Below, piece after piece: positions 33,715 to 41,568 of a stretch of DNA of 64,000 nt. A program made the position numbers and the translations under genes. The notes beneath the pieces were generated by a model, which saw only the letters and a list, made by a program, of their open reading frames with translations, was not told where the DNA came from and did not search any database. The stretch is from CAZLFA01 sp964558665 (GTDB lineage Bacteria; Desulfobacterota; Syntrophia; Syntrophales; PHBD01). The first letter of the stretch is position 1. Every line of letters starts with the position of its first letter. The stretch spans positions 1-64,000 of the forward strand of contig CAZLFA010000013.1 of the NCBI GenBank assembly GCA_964558665.1, written 5' to 3'.

Positions 33715-34383
33715 ATGTCTCTCGATAAAATTTCTGATATCGGACAGGTTTATAAGTTTACTGATACGGGGACATTCAAGAAGGTGTCGCCAGACAAGTG
33801 GAGCAGCACGGGCAATGCCGCCCCCGCACCGGGAACTACAGGGAGTACGGAAATAACCCAAGGGACGCTCTTTAACAAATTGACGGCTGTTCAAGATGTG
33901 AAGGCAAAACTGAGCGAGGTGGCTGCGAGCATCAGAAAAGCCGACGTAACGATGGACACGATAGGCAGGATTCTCGCGAAGATGAAATCTCAGCTTGAGA
34001 CGATAGTGAAGAATTACCCGCCGTTTCCTAAGGACAGCTCGGAAAGGGTGCAGATGCTGGAGAACTTTGCTGCGCTGAGGAGAGAAATTGACAAACTTAC
34101 CATCCCTCCGGATGACGAAGGGGCAGTGAAGATAATGGCAGATCCGGGAACTGTTCCCGAGGCAGGCGACTGGGAGGTTCCAATAGGCGGCAGTGGACAA
34201 AAGATGGTGATACATGCTCAACCTGTTCATAGCGGTTCGGGAGGACTTGATATTCCAGAGCTTCCGAGTGATGCGTCCGATGAGGAAGTGAAGAAAATGA
34301 CTCAGAAGATAAACGCAGCCGAAAAGGTTCTTCAATCAAGAAGGTCAGGTCTGGCAACGAATACAGCTACTGATGGCGCTTAA
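33715..34383 (+). CDS. Unknown protein between flagellin and flbT
   Basis: 222 residues from ATG 33715 (GAGGTGAG directly upstream; an earlier ATG at 33700 lies before that site). No family recognised with certainty. N-terminal part is Gly/Thr-rich and disordered; the centre (about 55-130) is helical with VAASIRKADVTMDTIGRILAKMKSQLE and the striking KNYPPFPKDSSERVQML; the C-terminal third is acidic with helices. No signal or membrane segment. It overlaps flbT by 11 bases, so it belongs to the flagellin-regulation group. It could be a flagellin chaperone or regulator, but nothing in the sequence proves that. Confidence 0.75.
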   Translation: MSLDKISDIGQVYKFTDTGTFKKVSPDKWSSTGNAAPAPGTTGSTEITQGTLFNKLTAVQDVKAKLSEVAASIRKADVTMDTIGRILAKMKSQLETIVKNYPPFPKDSSERVQMLENFAALRREIDKLTIPPDDEGAVKIMADPGTVPEAGDWEVPIGGSGQKMVIHAQPVHSGSGGLDIPELPSDASDEEVKKMTQKINAAEKVLQSRRSGLATNTATDGA

Positions 34384-34816
34384 GATTATTCTGAAACCGC
34401 ATGAAAAAATGCTGCTTGGAGCGGCCGTCGTGAAAAACGGCGGAACGAAGTGCAGTCTCTTCGTAGAAAACAATGTTCCGATATTACGTGAAAAAGACAT
34501 ATTGAAAGAGGAGGATGCTACTTCGCCCTGCAAAAGGATATACTTTGTCATCCAACTGATGTATGTTGACAGCGAGAACTTGGTTGAATATCACAAGCTA
34601 TACTGGAACCTGGTGAGTGACTTGGTAAAAGCAGCTCCCAGTGTGTTGCCCTATATTGACAGGATAAGTGATTATATAGTAGGCAACCAATATTATCAGG
34701 CGCTCAAACTGGCGAAGGAACTCATTCATTACGAACAGGAGGTATTGTTAAACAATGCAGGCAACACAGATGAACGCTTACAAAAAAAGTCAGATGGATA
34801 CTCTGTCAGGACGTGA
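34373..34816 (+). CDS. flbT: Flagellin regulator FlbT
   Basis: 147 residues. The opening MALKIILKPHEKMLLGAAVV and the core FVENNVPILREKDILKEEDATSPCKRIYFVIQLMYVDSE match the FlbT family, which binds the flagellin mRNA leader and controls its translation and decay in Caulobacter and other alphaproteobacteria. Start overlaps the upstream stop; the end overlaps flaF by 62 bases. FlbT is unusual outside alphaproteobacteria, while the rest of this cluster is of deltaproteobacterial type. Confidence 0.88.
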   Translation: MALKIILKPHEKMLLGAAVVKNGGTKCSLFVENNVPILREKDILKEEDATSPCKRIYFVIQLMYVDSENLVEYHKLYWNLVSDLVKAAPSVLPYIDRISDYIVGNQYYQALKLAKELIHYEQEVLLNNAGNTDERLQKKSDGYSVRT

Positions 34817-35141
34817 ACTGGAAGCGGCGATTCTTACCAAGGCCGCGATGGTTCTTAAAGAATGCCAGGAAAACTGGGATGCCCCGGATCGCGATGTCAA
34901 GCTCGATGAAGCGCTCAAATACAACCAGTTGATCTGGAGCCTTTTCCAGGGAGAACTTGCACAGCCGGACAATCCCCTTCCCAAGAAACTGAGAGAAGAT
35001 ATCCTGAGTTTGAGTGCGTTCATCGACAAACGCATACTGGAAGTAATGGCATTTCCGTCTCCGGAGAAATTAACCTTTATCATTAAACTTAATTTGAATC
35101 TTGCAGCCGGCCTCAGGGGATCACCTCAAGATGAGGAATAA
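34755..35141 (+). CDS. flaF: Flagellin regulator FlaF
   Basis: 128 residues: NAYKKSQMDTLSGRELEAAILTKAAMVLKECQE, ALKYNQLIWSLFQGEL, and LREDILSLSAFIDKRILEVMAFPSPEKLTFIIKLNLNLAAGLRG. This is the FlaF pattern; FlaF works with and against FlbT in alphaproteobacterial flagellin synthesis and may act as a secretion chaperone. ATG 34755 has AGGAGG 11 bases ahead; ATG 34770 is an alternative. The 62-base overlap with flbT indicates tight coupling. Confidence 0.88.
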   Translation: MQATQMNAYKKSQMDTLSGRELEAAILTKAAMVLKECQENWDAPDRDVKLDEALKYNQLIWSLFQGELAQPDNPLPKKLREDILSLSAFIDKRILEVMAFPSPEKLTFIIKLNLNLAAGLRGSPQDEE

Positions 35142-35165
35142 AAGCATATAAATTTATGCCGGGAC

Positions 35166-35204
35166 AAACCCCCTTCTGTACAACTTGTGAAGGGGGTTTT
35201 TTTA
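35166..35204 (+). terminator. Rho-independent terminator after flaF
   Basis: AAACCCCCTTC (35166-35176) pairs perfectly with GAAGGGGGTTT (35189-35199), 12-base loop, followed by TTTT. It ends the flagellin-flbT-flaF unit and with it the flagellar part of the window. Confidence 0.92.
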
Positions 35205-35328
35205 TCTGCTTCAGACTTGAAATATACAGCACTATCTATTTATTTTAAGGATTAAAAAGATACATCATTTTTAAAAAGAACTAATATGTGTATAATTTTT
35301 GCATGTTTTTCTCTCGAATTGAATAATT

Positions 35329-35499
35329 CCAGATTACGCAATAGAACTTACAGGCAATTGGATAAATGAGTATTATCCTGGTCAAAGCGGTTTTCCGCGG
35401 CTCAGAATATTTTTCACAAGAAAAATATTTGATTCGCCGCTTGAAAACCGCTTTGACCAGAATGACAAAGGGTATTACTTTTTATCGCGTAATCCGGGA
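35329..35499 (+). repeat. Dispersed palindromic element, copy H (forward flanks, inverted core)
   Basis: 171-bp copy whose outer parts match the forward copies (left CCAGATTACGCAATAGAAC, right TTATCGCGTAATCCGGG) but whose core, from about 35396 to 35442, is in the opposite orientation (CGCGGCTCAGAATA first). The core is flanked by a perfect 18-bp inverted repeat, CTGGTCAAAGCGGTTTTC at 35378-35395 and its complement at 35443-35460. It lies between the flaF terminator and the first TPR-glycosyltransferase gene (382-base gap). A TATAAT at 35291-35296 is a weak -10 candidate for the downstream genes. Confidence 0.92.
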
Positions 35500-35522
35500 T
35501 AAAAGAACATATCAGGTGACCC

Positions 35523-37370
35523 ATGATCGGTGAAATGATCCAGTCGGCTTTAAAGTATCATAAATCAGGACAATATGAGGGAGCCCTAAAGCTTTATCAG
35601 GATATCCTTGCTGTAGAGCCGAACAATATTGATGTTTTATATTTAATTGGTGTCCTGAACTATGAAAGAAATAATTATGATGATGCGATGATATATACGC
35701 TGAAAGTTATCAAGTTAAACCCGAGTAGTCCTGACGCGTATTGCAGTTTGGCAAATATTTTAAAAGCAAAGGGAGAACTTGATGCGGCTATTGAATATTA
35801 TAAAAAATCATTAATCTTTGACAACGACAATTCGACCACGCATTATAATCTTGGTGTGGCCTACCAGGATATCGGGAATCTCGATTCCGCGCTTTTATGT
35901 TACAAAAAAGCTATCGACATAAAAAGAGATTTTGCTGAGGCGTACAACAACCTGGGCAATGTGCACCGGGATAAAGACCAGTTGTCGGAAGCGATATTTT
36001 GCTATCGCAAAGCAATCGAGTTTAAAAGCGGATTTGCTGAAGCTTTCAATAACCTGGGGGCTGCATTAAAGAATCAGGGCCATATGGAGGAAGCAAGGAT
36101 ATGCTACGAAAAAGCGCTGCAGTTGAATCCGGACTATGCCGCTGCTTACAACAATCTAGGCAACATATTACGGGAGTTAAACCAGTACAATGATGCTTTG
36201 ATCTGTTATCAAAAGGCTTTGCATATCGATCCTGATATTGCCGAAGCCTATTACAGTATCGGAATTATTGCATATCGCTCCGACAGGATTGATGAATCAA
36301 TAGCATACACAAGAAAGGCATTGGAAATCGATCCCATGCACATAGATTCCTATAGCAATCTGGGGGTGGCTTTACAGGATATATTAAAATCGGAAGAGGC
36401 CATGTCCTCCTATCGTAAAGCAATTTCTATTGATCCCAATTTTGCAGAGGCTCACTGGAACCTGTCGCTGTCATTGCTGCTGCTGGGAAAATGGAGGGAG
36501 GGTTTCAGGGAGTATGAATGGCGACGTTATGTGGAAGGGATTTTAATTCCCAGAAATATTACTGAACCTGTCTGGGATGGAACTGAACTGGGCGGTAAGA
36601 CTATAATGATCCTTACTGAGCAGGGATATGGGGACGCAATTCAGTTTATTCGCTATATGCCGTTGATAGTTACAAAAGGGGGCATTGTGATTATTGAATG
36701 CCAGAGGGAGCTTGCGGAATTGTTCGAAAACGTGCCGGGCGTCTCAAAAGTTGTCAGACGGGGTGATACCCTGCCGCCCTTTGATGTTCATAGCCAGCTG
36801 TTAAGCATGCCGTACTTGTTCGGAACAGAAATTAGCAGCATACCGTCGCAGATCCCCTATATTAAAGCAGACACGCGACTTGTTTCGTATTGGCATGAAC
36901 GCATGCGGGACGATAAAGCTAAAATGAAGATTGGTTTAACATGGGCCGGGGTCAATCCTAAAAAGAAGAATTTTCCCCTCAATCTTCTGGCACCGATAAT
37001 GAAGGCAAATGATGTTACTTTTTACAGCCTGCAAAAAGGTGAGCCGGCACAGGAATGCATGAATGCACGGGAGAGATTCAGGATTATTGATTGGACATGC
37101 GACATAGATAATTTTGCACATACTGCTGCGTTAATCGAGAATATGGATTTGACCATAACCGCCGACACGGCAGTGGCACATTTGGCAGGGGCGATGGGCA
37201 AGCCGGTATGGACGTTGCTGCCGTACGCGGCGGACTGGCGGTGGCTGCTGGGTCGTGAGGACAGTCCCTGGTATCCGACCATGCGCCTTTTTCGTCAGCC
37301 TGCTTTAGGCGATTGGGAGAGTGTAATTGCGCGTGTGGCGGAGAGTCTTGCAGAGTACACGGCATCATGA
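35523..37370 (+). CDS. TPR glycosyltransferase 1 (GT9/GT41-like C-domain)
   Basis: 615 residues. The first 340 are about ten TPR repeats (units such as AEAYNNLGNVHRDKDQLSEA). A linker with EAHWNLSLSLLLLGKWREGFREYEWR leads to a C-terminal domain (about 350-615) with ILTEQGYGDAIQFIRYMPL, KIGLTWAG and the conserved DTAVAHLAGAMGKPVWTLLPYAADWRWL and PWYPTMRLFRQ. This end resembles heptosyltransferase/OGT-type (GT9/GT41) enzymes and defines a family of bacterial TPR glycosyltransferases. TPRs usually bind protein, so a protein acceptor such as flagellin is plausible. First gene of the glycan island. Its last 208 bases are part of a long direct repeat. Confidence 0.85.
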   Translation: MIGEMIQSALKYHKSGQYEGALKLYQDILAVEPNNIDVLYLIGVLNYERNNYDDAMIYTLKVIKLNPSSPDAYCSLANILKAKGELDAAIEYYKKSLIFDNDNSTTHYNLGVAYQDIGNLDSALLCYKKAIDIKRDFAEAYNNLGNVHRDKDQLSEAIFCYRKAIEFKSGFAEAFNNLGAALKNQGHMEEARICYEKALQLNPDYAAAYNNLGNILRELNQYNDALICYQKALHIDPDIAEAYYSIGIIAYRSDRIDESIAYTRKALEIDPMHIDSYSNLGVALQDILKSEEAMSSYRKAISIDPNFAEAHWNLSLSLLLLGKWREGFREYEWRRYVEGILIPRNITEPVWDGTELGGKTIMILTEQGYGDAIQFIRYMPLIVTKGGIVIIECQRELAELFENVPGVSKVVRRGDTLPPFDVHSQLLSMPYLFGTEISSIPSQIPYIKADTRLVSYWHERMRDDKAKMKIGLTWAGVNPKKKNFPLNLLAPIMKANDVTFYSLQKGEPAQECMNARERFRIIDWTCDIDNFAHTAALIENMDLTITADTAVAHLAGAMGKPVWTLLPYAADWRWLLGREDSPWYPTMRLFRQPALGDWESVIARVAESLAEYTAS

Positions 37371-37839
37371 ACATAGAAGAATCGATTACGGCTGCAATTA
37401 GTTATCACAGGTCCGGAGCTTTGACGGAGGCGTTACGCCTTTATCAGGGGATACTGGAGGTGCAGTCTGATCATGCTCTTGTTCTTCAGTTGCTGGGATG
37501 GCTTCATTATCAGGAGAAGAGGTACGATGAGGCGATTTCGTGTTATCGGAGGTTTTTGCTGAACAATACCGGTAATGCTGAGATATTTAACAATCTGGGC
37601 AACATTTATTTTGATCTCAAAGAGATGGGAGAGGCGATAGCTTGTTATCAGAAGGCCTTACAGTTTGATGGAGAGAATGCGGAGATTTATAATAATCTTG
37701 GTATTGCCTTCAAGGAGGAAGGGCTGTTCGAACAGTCCGAGCTTTGTTATCGCCGTGCGATAGGATTAATGCCTGATTATGCCGAGGCTCATTTTAATCT
37801 GGGAAATGTTCTCAGGGATAAAGGCGAACTGGAAGAAGC
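37163..37839 (+). repeat. 677-bp direct repeat, copy 1
   Basis: Covers the last 208 bases of TPR glycosyltransferase 1 and the first 473 of the next gene (they overlap by four). By eye it differs from copy 2 (39001-39677) at a single base (37179 A against 39017 G), both copies being 1838 bases apart. Boundaries are sharp on both sides. Confidence 0.93.
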
Positions 37840-39208
37840 TGTCGCATGCTACCGCATTGCTCTCAAAATAAAGCCGTCAATCAATAAAGCTTGCTGTAAT
37901 CCGGAAGCCATTTACCAGGAACAAGGAAATATTAATGATATCGTTGATGAAGACATTGATCGAGAAAGAGAATATTTTTTGTTAGGTACTGCCTACCGTC
38001 AGAGAAAAAATTACAAGAATGCCGTCGAAAATTTCAGGAAGGCGATAGCCGTTAATCCACGGTCTGCAGAAAGTTATAATGAATTGGGGCTCACATTGCA
38101 GGATTCCGGTGATATCAAAGAGGCAATCGACTGCTTCAGGCAATTGGCTGATATAGCTCCTTATAGTCCGGAATCGTTCAATAACCTTGGTAATGCTCTT
38201 CAATATGCCGGGGACATCCCAGGCGCAGTAGAAAATTTTAACAAGGCTTTGTTGTTGAAGCCGGAAGCGGCGGAGATACATTTCAATCTGTCCCAGTCTC
38301 TCCTGCTCTCCGGAAATTTCGCTGACGGTTGGAGGGAATACGAATGGCGCAAGAAGCTTGGCGAAGTTTCATCAGCTCATAAGCGAAGGAATCGGGAGTG
38401 GGGCGGGGAAGAGATAAATGGAAAGACAATTCTTCTCTATGCTGAACAAGGTTTGGGTGATGCTATTCAGTTCATGAGATATTCTTCGCTGGTAGCTGAT
38501 TCGGGAGCCAGAGTTGTACTTGAATGTCCGCAAGTTCTGGTGTCGACAGGGTCAAAAGTGAAAGGACATGATTTGGTGATCGCTCCTGGAAGGGAATTTG
38601 CTGAATATGATGTATATTGCTCGTTACTGAGCCTTCCATATCTCTTTGGAACAGAGATGAAAAGCATACCTGATGATATACCGTATATACATGCAGACGC
38701 CGAATTGATTGATGAGTGGCACAAAAGAATATGCGGGCATGGAGACCGCCTTAAGGTCGGAATTGTTTGGGCCGGGAAGCCTGCACATGCCAGAGATCAT
38801 ATGCGTTCCTTTTCTGTAGAGATGTATAAGAGCTTATTTGATATGAAGAATATCAAGTTCTATAGTCTGCAAAAGGGAGGGGCTTCACAAGAAATTAAAG
38901 GCAATAAATGGAAAAATGTCGTTGAAGATTATTCGGAGAAACTTCATGATTTTTCCGACACGGCAGCTTTGATAGAGAATCTCGATCTGGTGATTTCCGT
39001 CGACACGGCAGTGGCGCATTTGGCAGGGGCGATGGGCAAGCCGGTATGGACGTTGCTGCCGTACGCGGCGGACTGGCGGTGGCTGCTGGGTCGTGAGGAC
39101 AGTCCCTGGTATCCGACCATGCGCCTTTTTCGTCAGCCTGCTTTAGGCGATTGGGAGAGTGTAATTGCGCGTGTGGCGGAGAGTCTTGCAGAGTACACGG
39201 CATCATGA
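37367..39208 (+). CDS. TPR glycosyltransferase 2
   Basis: 613 residues from ATG 37367, which overlaps the previous stop (ATGA). TPR region (about 1-325), interrupted near residues 165-200 by a non-TPR stretch (SINKACCNPEAIYQEQ, NDIVDEDIDREREYFLL) that looks like a join between two TPR blocks. The C-terminal domain carries LYAEQGLGDAIQFMRYSSL, KVGIVWAGKP and DTAVAHLAGAMGKPVWTLLPYAADWRWL. Its first 158 residues are identical to those of the next gene and its last 68 to those of the previous gene, because of the 677-bp direct repeats; only the middle is its own. Same proposed role as its neighbours. Confidence 0.85.
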   Translation: MNIEESITAAISYHRSGALTEALRLYQGILEVQSDHALVLQLLGWLHYQEKRYDEAISCYRRFLLNNTGNAEIFNNLGNIYFDLKEMGEAIACYQKALQFDGENAEIYNNLGIAFKEEGLFEQSELCYRRAIGLMPDYAEAHFNLGNVLRDKGELEEAVACYRIALKIKPSINKACCNPEAIYQEQGNINDIVDEDIDREREYFLLGTAYRQRKNYKNAVENFRKAIAVNPRSAESYNELGLTLQDSGDIKEAIDCFRQLADIAPYSPESFNNLGNALQYAGDIPGAVENFNKALLLKPEAAEIHFNLSQSLLLSGNFADGWREYEWRKKLGEVSSAHKRRNREWGGEEINGKTILLYAEQGLGDAIQFMRYSSLVADSGARVVLECPQVLVSTGSKVKGHDLVIAPGREFAEYDVYCSLLSLPYLFGTEMKSIPDDIPYIHADAELIDEWHKRICGHGDRLKVGIVWAGKPAHARDHMRSFSVEMYKSLFDMKNIKFYSLQKGGASQEIKGNKWKNVVEDYSEKLHDFSDTAALIENLDLVISVDTAVAHLAGAMGKPVWTLLPYAADWRWLLGREDSPWYPTMRLFRQPALGDWESVIARVAESLAEYTAS

Positions 39209-39677
39209 ACATAGAAGAATCGATTACGGCTGCAATTAGTTATCACAGGTCCGGAGCTTTGACGGAGGCGTTACGCCTTTATCAGGGGATACTGGAGGTG
39301 CAGTCTGATCATGCTCTTGTTCTTCAGTTGCTGGGATGGCTTCATTATCAGGAGAAGAGGTACGATGAGGCGATTTCGTGTTATCGGAGGTTTTTGCTGA
39401 ACAATACCGGTAATGCTGAGATATTTAACAATCTGGGCAACATTTATTTTGATCTCAAAGAGATGGGAGAGGCGATAGCTTGTTATCAGAAGGCCTTACA
39501 GTTTGATGGAGAGAATGCGGAGATTTATAATAATCTTGGTATTGCCTTCAAGGAGGAAGGGCTGTTCGAACAGTCCGAGCTTTGTTATCGCCGTGCGATA
39601 GGATTAATGCCTGATTATGCCGAGGCTCATTTTAATCTGGGAAATGTTCTCAGGGATAAAGGCGAACTGGAAGAAGC
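39001..39677 (+). repeat. 677-bp direct repeat, copy 2
   Basis: Spans the 3' end of TPR glycosyltransferase 2 and the 5' end of TPR glycosyltransferase 3, with the same gene-junction position as copy 1. One base difference seen. Recombination between the copies would remove gene 2 cleanly, joining gene 1 to gene 3, and keep all frames open. Confidence 0.93.
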
Positions 39678-41568
39678 GATAAGGTCTTACGGGATAGCAT
39701 TAAACATACAACCGGCTAATCTCATAATGCTGATGAGTCTCGGTATGGCTTTATATGAAAAAGGCAGGCATGATGACGCTTACGAAGTCTTCCAGCGGGT
39801 GCTTGCCATAGAACCTTCATACAATGATGCCCTTGATGCATCGGTGGTAGTTCTTCGGGACATGGGAAGATATGATGAGGCTGTTATCTCAATCAGGCGG
39901 CTCCTGGATATCGACCCGCAAAACGCTCAGGCATACAATAATCTCGGTCTTGTTTTGCAAAGGCAGGGATTGATCGATGAAGCCGAGTACCATTATCAAA
40001 CAGCCATAGAATTAAACAATGATTTTGTAGAGGCATATAACAATCTGGGTTTATTATGCCGGAGCAAGGGGAAACTCGATGAGGCAATAAAGTATTTCCG
40101 TACGGCGCTGATGAAGGATGACAGAGCCGTCATCGCATATTTTAATTTGGCTAATGTCCTGAATGAAAGAGGCAATGTTGGCGAAGCTGTAGAGTCTTAC
40201 AGAAAAGCATTGGAGATAAATCCAAAATTTACAGGCGCCCTGTTTAACATGGGAAGCATATTCAAGGAATCAAGACAGATTGATAATGCAATCATGTGCT
40301 ATCAGGAAGTGATCAATATAGAACCGGATAACGCCGACGCTTACTATAATCTTGGTAATGCCTTTAAGGAAAAGAAATTATTCGACAAGGCAATAGAACA
40401 CTATAAAAGGTCTATTGATATCAATCCCGGGTATTCAGATGCCTATACCAACCTGGGTCTTTCTTTGCAGGAAAAAAACCAGTATGAAGAAGCATTGATG
40501 AATTTCACGAAAGTAATCGAAATAGAACCGGACAAGGCGGAGGCTTACAATAACCTTGGCAACATCCATCAATTGCAGGGTAAATTTAATGAGGCCGTCA
40601 ATTATTTCAACAAAGCCGTTTTACTGAATCCGGCTCTTGCCGAAGCCCAGTTCAATATCTCATTGTCACATTTATTATCGGGTAATTTCCGCGAGGGATG
40701 GGAGAAGTATGAATGGCGGAAAAAACTGAAAGATGTAGCCTTTACTTACGAGTACGACAAGCCTGTCTGGGATGGTTCTCCGGCAAACGGTCATACAATT
40801 CTTTTATACACTGAACAGGGATATGGAGATGCCATACAATTTCTGAGGTACCTTCCCCTGGTGAAAAGACTCTGCGGGGAAGTGATAGTTCAGTGTCAGA
40901 AAGAACTGGCAGAAATAGTCAGAAGTGTTGACGGCAGAAGCAGAATAGTATGCAATGAGGAACCTCTTCCTGATTATGATTTGCATTGCCCTCTTTTATC
41001 GCTGCCGCATGTTTTTAACACCGACATGCATAATATCCCAAAGCAGGTTCCCTATATATATGCCAATCCCATTTTAGTGAGCAAATGGTATGAGAGAATA
41101 ATGAGGGATCACAAATCGTTCAAGGTCGGATTGGTGTGGGAAGGGGTACATCCTGCAAATAAGTCGTGCAGTTTGGAGACATATGCACCTCTTTTCAATT
41201 TAAAGGGCGTTGAATTTTACAGCCTGCAGAAAGGCAAGGCTGCATTGCAAACAAAGGCTTTCCGAGCAGAAGCGGAAATCATAGATTATACCGCTGATAT
41301 TCATGATTTTGCCGATACGGCAGCCTTTGTGCAAAATCTGGATTTGATCATTACTGTTGATACCGCAGTGGCACATCTGGGAGGTGCCATGGGGAAGCCT
41401 GTCTGGGTTCTGCTGATGCACCTGCCGGATTGGCGCTGGTTGATGGACAGGGAGGACAGTCCCTGGTATCCTACCATGAGGCTTTTTCGCCAGTCCAAGC
41501 CGGGTATATGGTCGGACGTTATTGAGCGTATAAAGCAGAAACTGAAAGAGTTAACCGATGTGCAGTGA
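39205..41568 (+). CDS. TPR glycosyltransferase 3 (longest TPR array)
   Basis: 787 residues from ATG 39205 (ATGA overlap with the previous stop). About 15 TPR units (1-510) make it the longest array of the set, with regular units such as ADAYYNLGNAFKEKKLFDKA. The C-terminal domain has LYTEQGYGDAIQFLRYLPL, KVGLVWEGV and DTAVAHLGGAMGKPVWVLLMHLPDWRWL, a variant of the neighbours' motif (LLMHLPD instead of LLPYAAD). The first 158 residues are identical to the preceding gene. A protein or glycan acceptor on the filament is likely but unproven. Confidence 0.85.
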   Translation: MNIEESITAAISYHRSGALTEALRLYQGILEVQSDHALVLQLLGWLHYQEKRYDEAISCYRRFLLNNTGNAEIFNNLGNIYFDLKEMGEAIACYQKALQFDGENAEIYNNLGIAFKEEGLFEQSELCYRRAIGLMPDYAEAHFNLGNVLRDKGELEEAIRSYGIALNIQPANLIMLMSLGMALYEKGRHDDAYEVFQRVLAIEPSYNDALDASVVVLRDMGRYDEAVISIRRLLDIDPQNAQAYNNLGLVLQRQGLIDEAEYHYQTAIELNNDFVEAYNNLGLLCRSKGKLDEAIKYFRTALMKDDRAVIAYFNLANVLNERGNVGEAVESYRKALEINPKFTGALFNMGSIFKESRQIDNAIMCYQEVINIEPDNADAYYNLGNAFKEKKLFDKAIEHYKRSIDINPGYSDAYTNLGLSLQEKNQYEEALMNFTKVIEIEPDKAEAYNNLGNIHQLQGKFNEAVNYFNKAVLLNPALAEAQFNISLSHLLSGNFREGWEKYEWRKKLKDVAFTYEYDKPVWDGSPANGHTILLYTEQGYGDAIQFLRYLPLVKRLCGEVIVQCQKELAEIVRSVDGRSRIVCNEEPLPDYDLHCPLLSLPHVFNTDMHNIPKQVPYIYANPILVSKWYERIMRDHKSFKVGLVWEGVHPANKSCSLETYAPLFNLKGVEFYSLQKGKAALQTKAFRAEAEIIDYTADIHDFADTAAFVQNLDLIITVDTAVAHLGGAMGKPVWVLLMHLPDWRWLMDREDSPWYPTMRLFRQSKPGIWSDVIERIKQKLKELTDVQ

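Noticed and set aside
37313..37366. In-frame extension of TPR glycosyltransferase 2 upstream of ATG 37367 (also 39151-39204 for gene 3)
   Set aside because: It lies inside the end of the preceding gene and reads as a Cys/Gly-rich stretch unlike TPR; the ATGA overlap at 37367 is the natural start.
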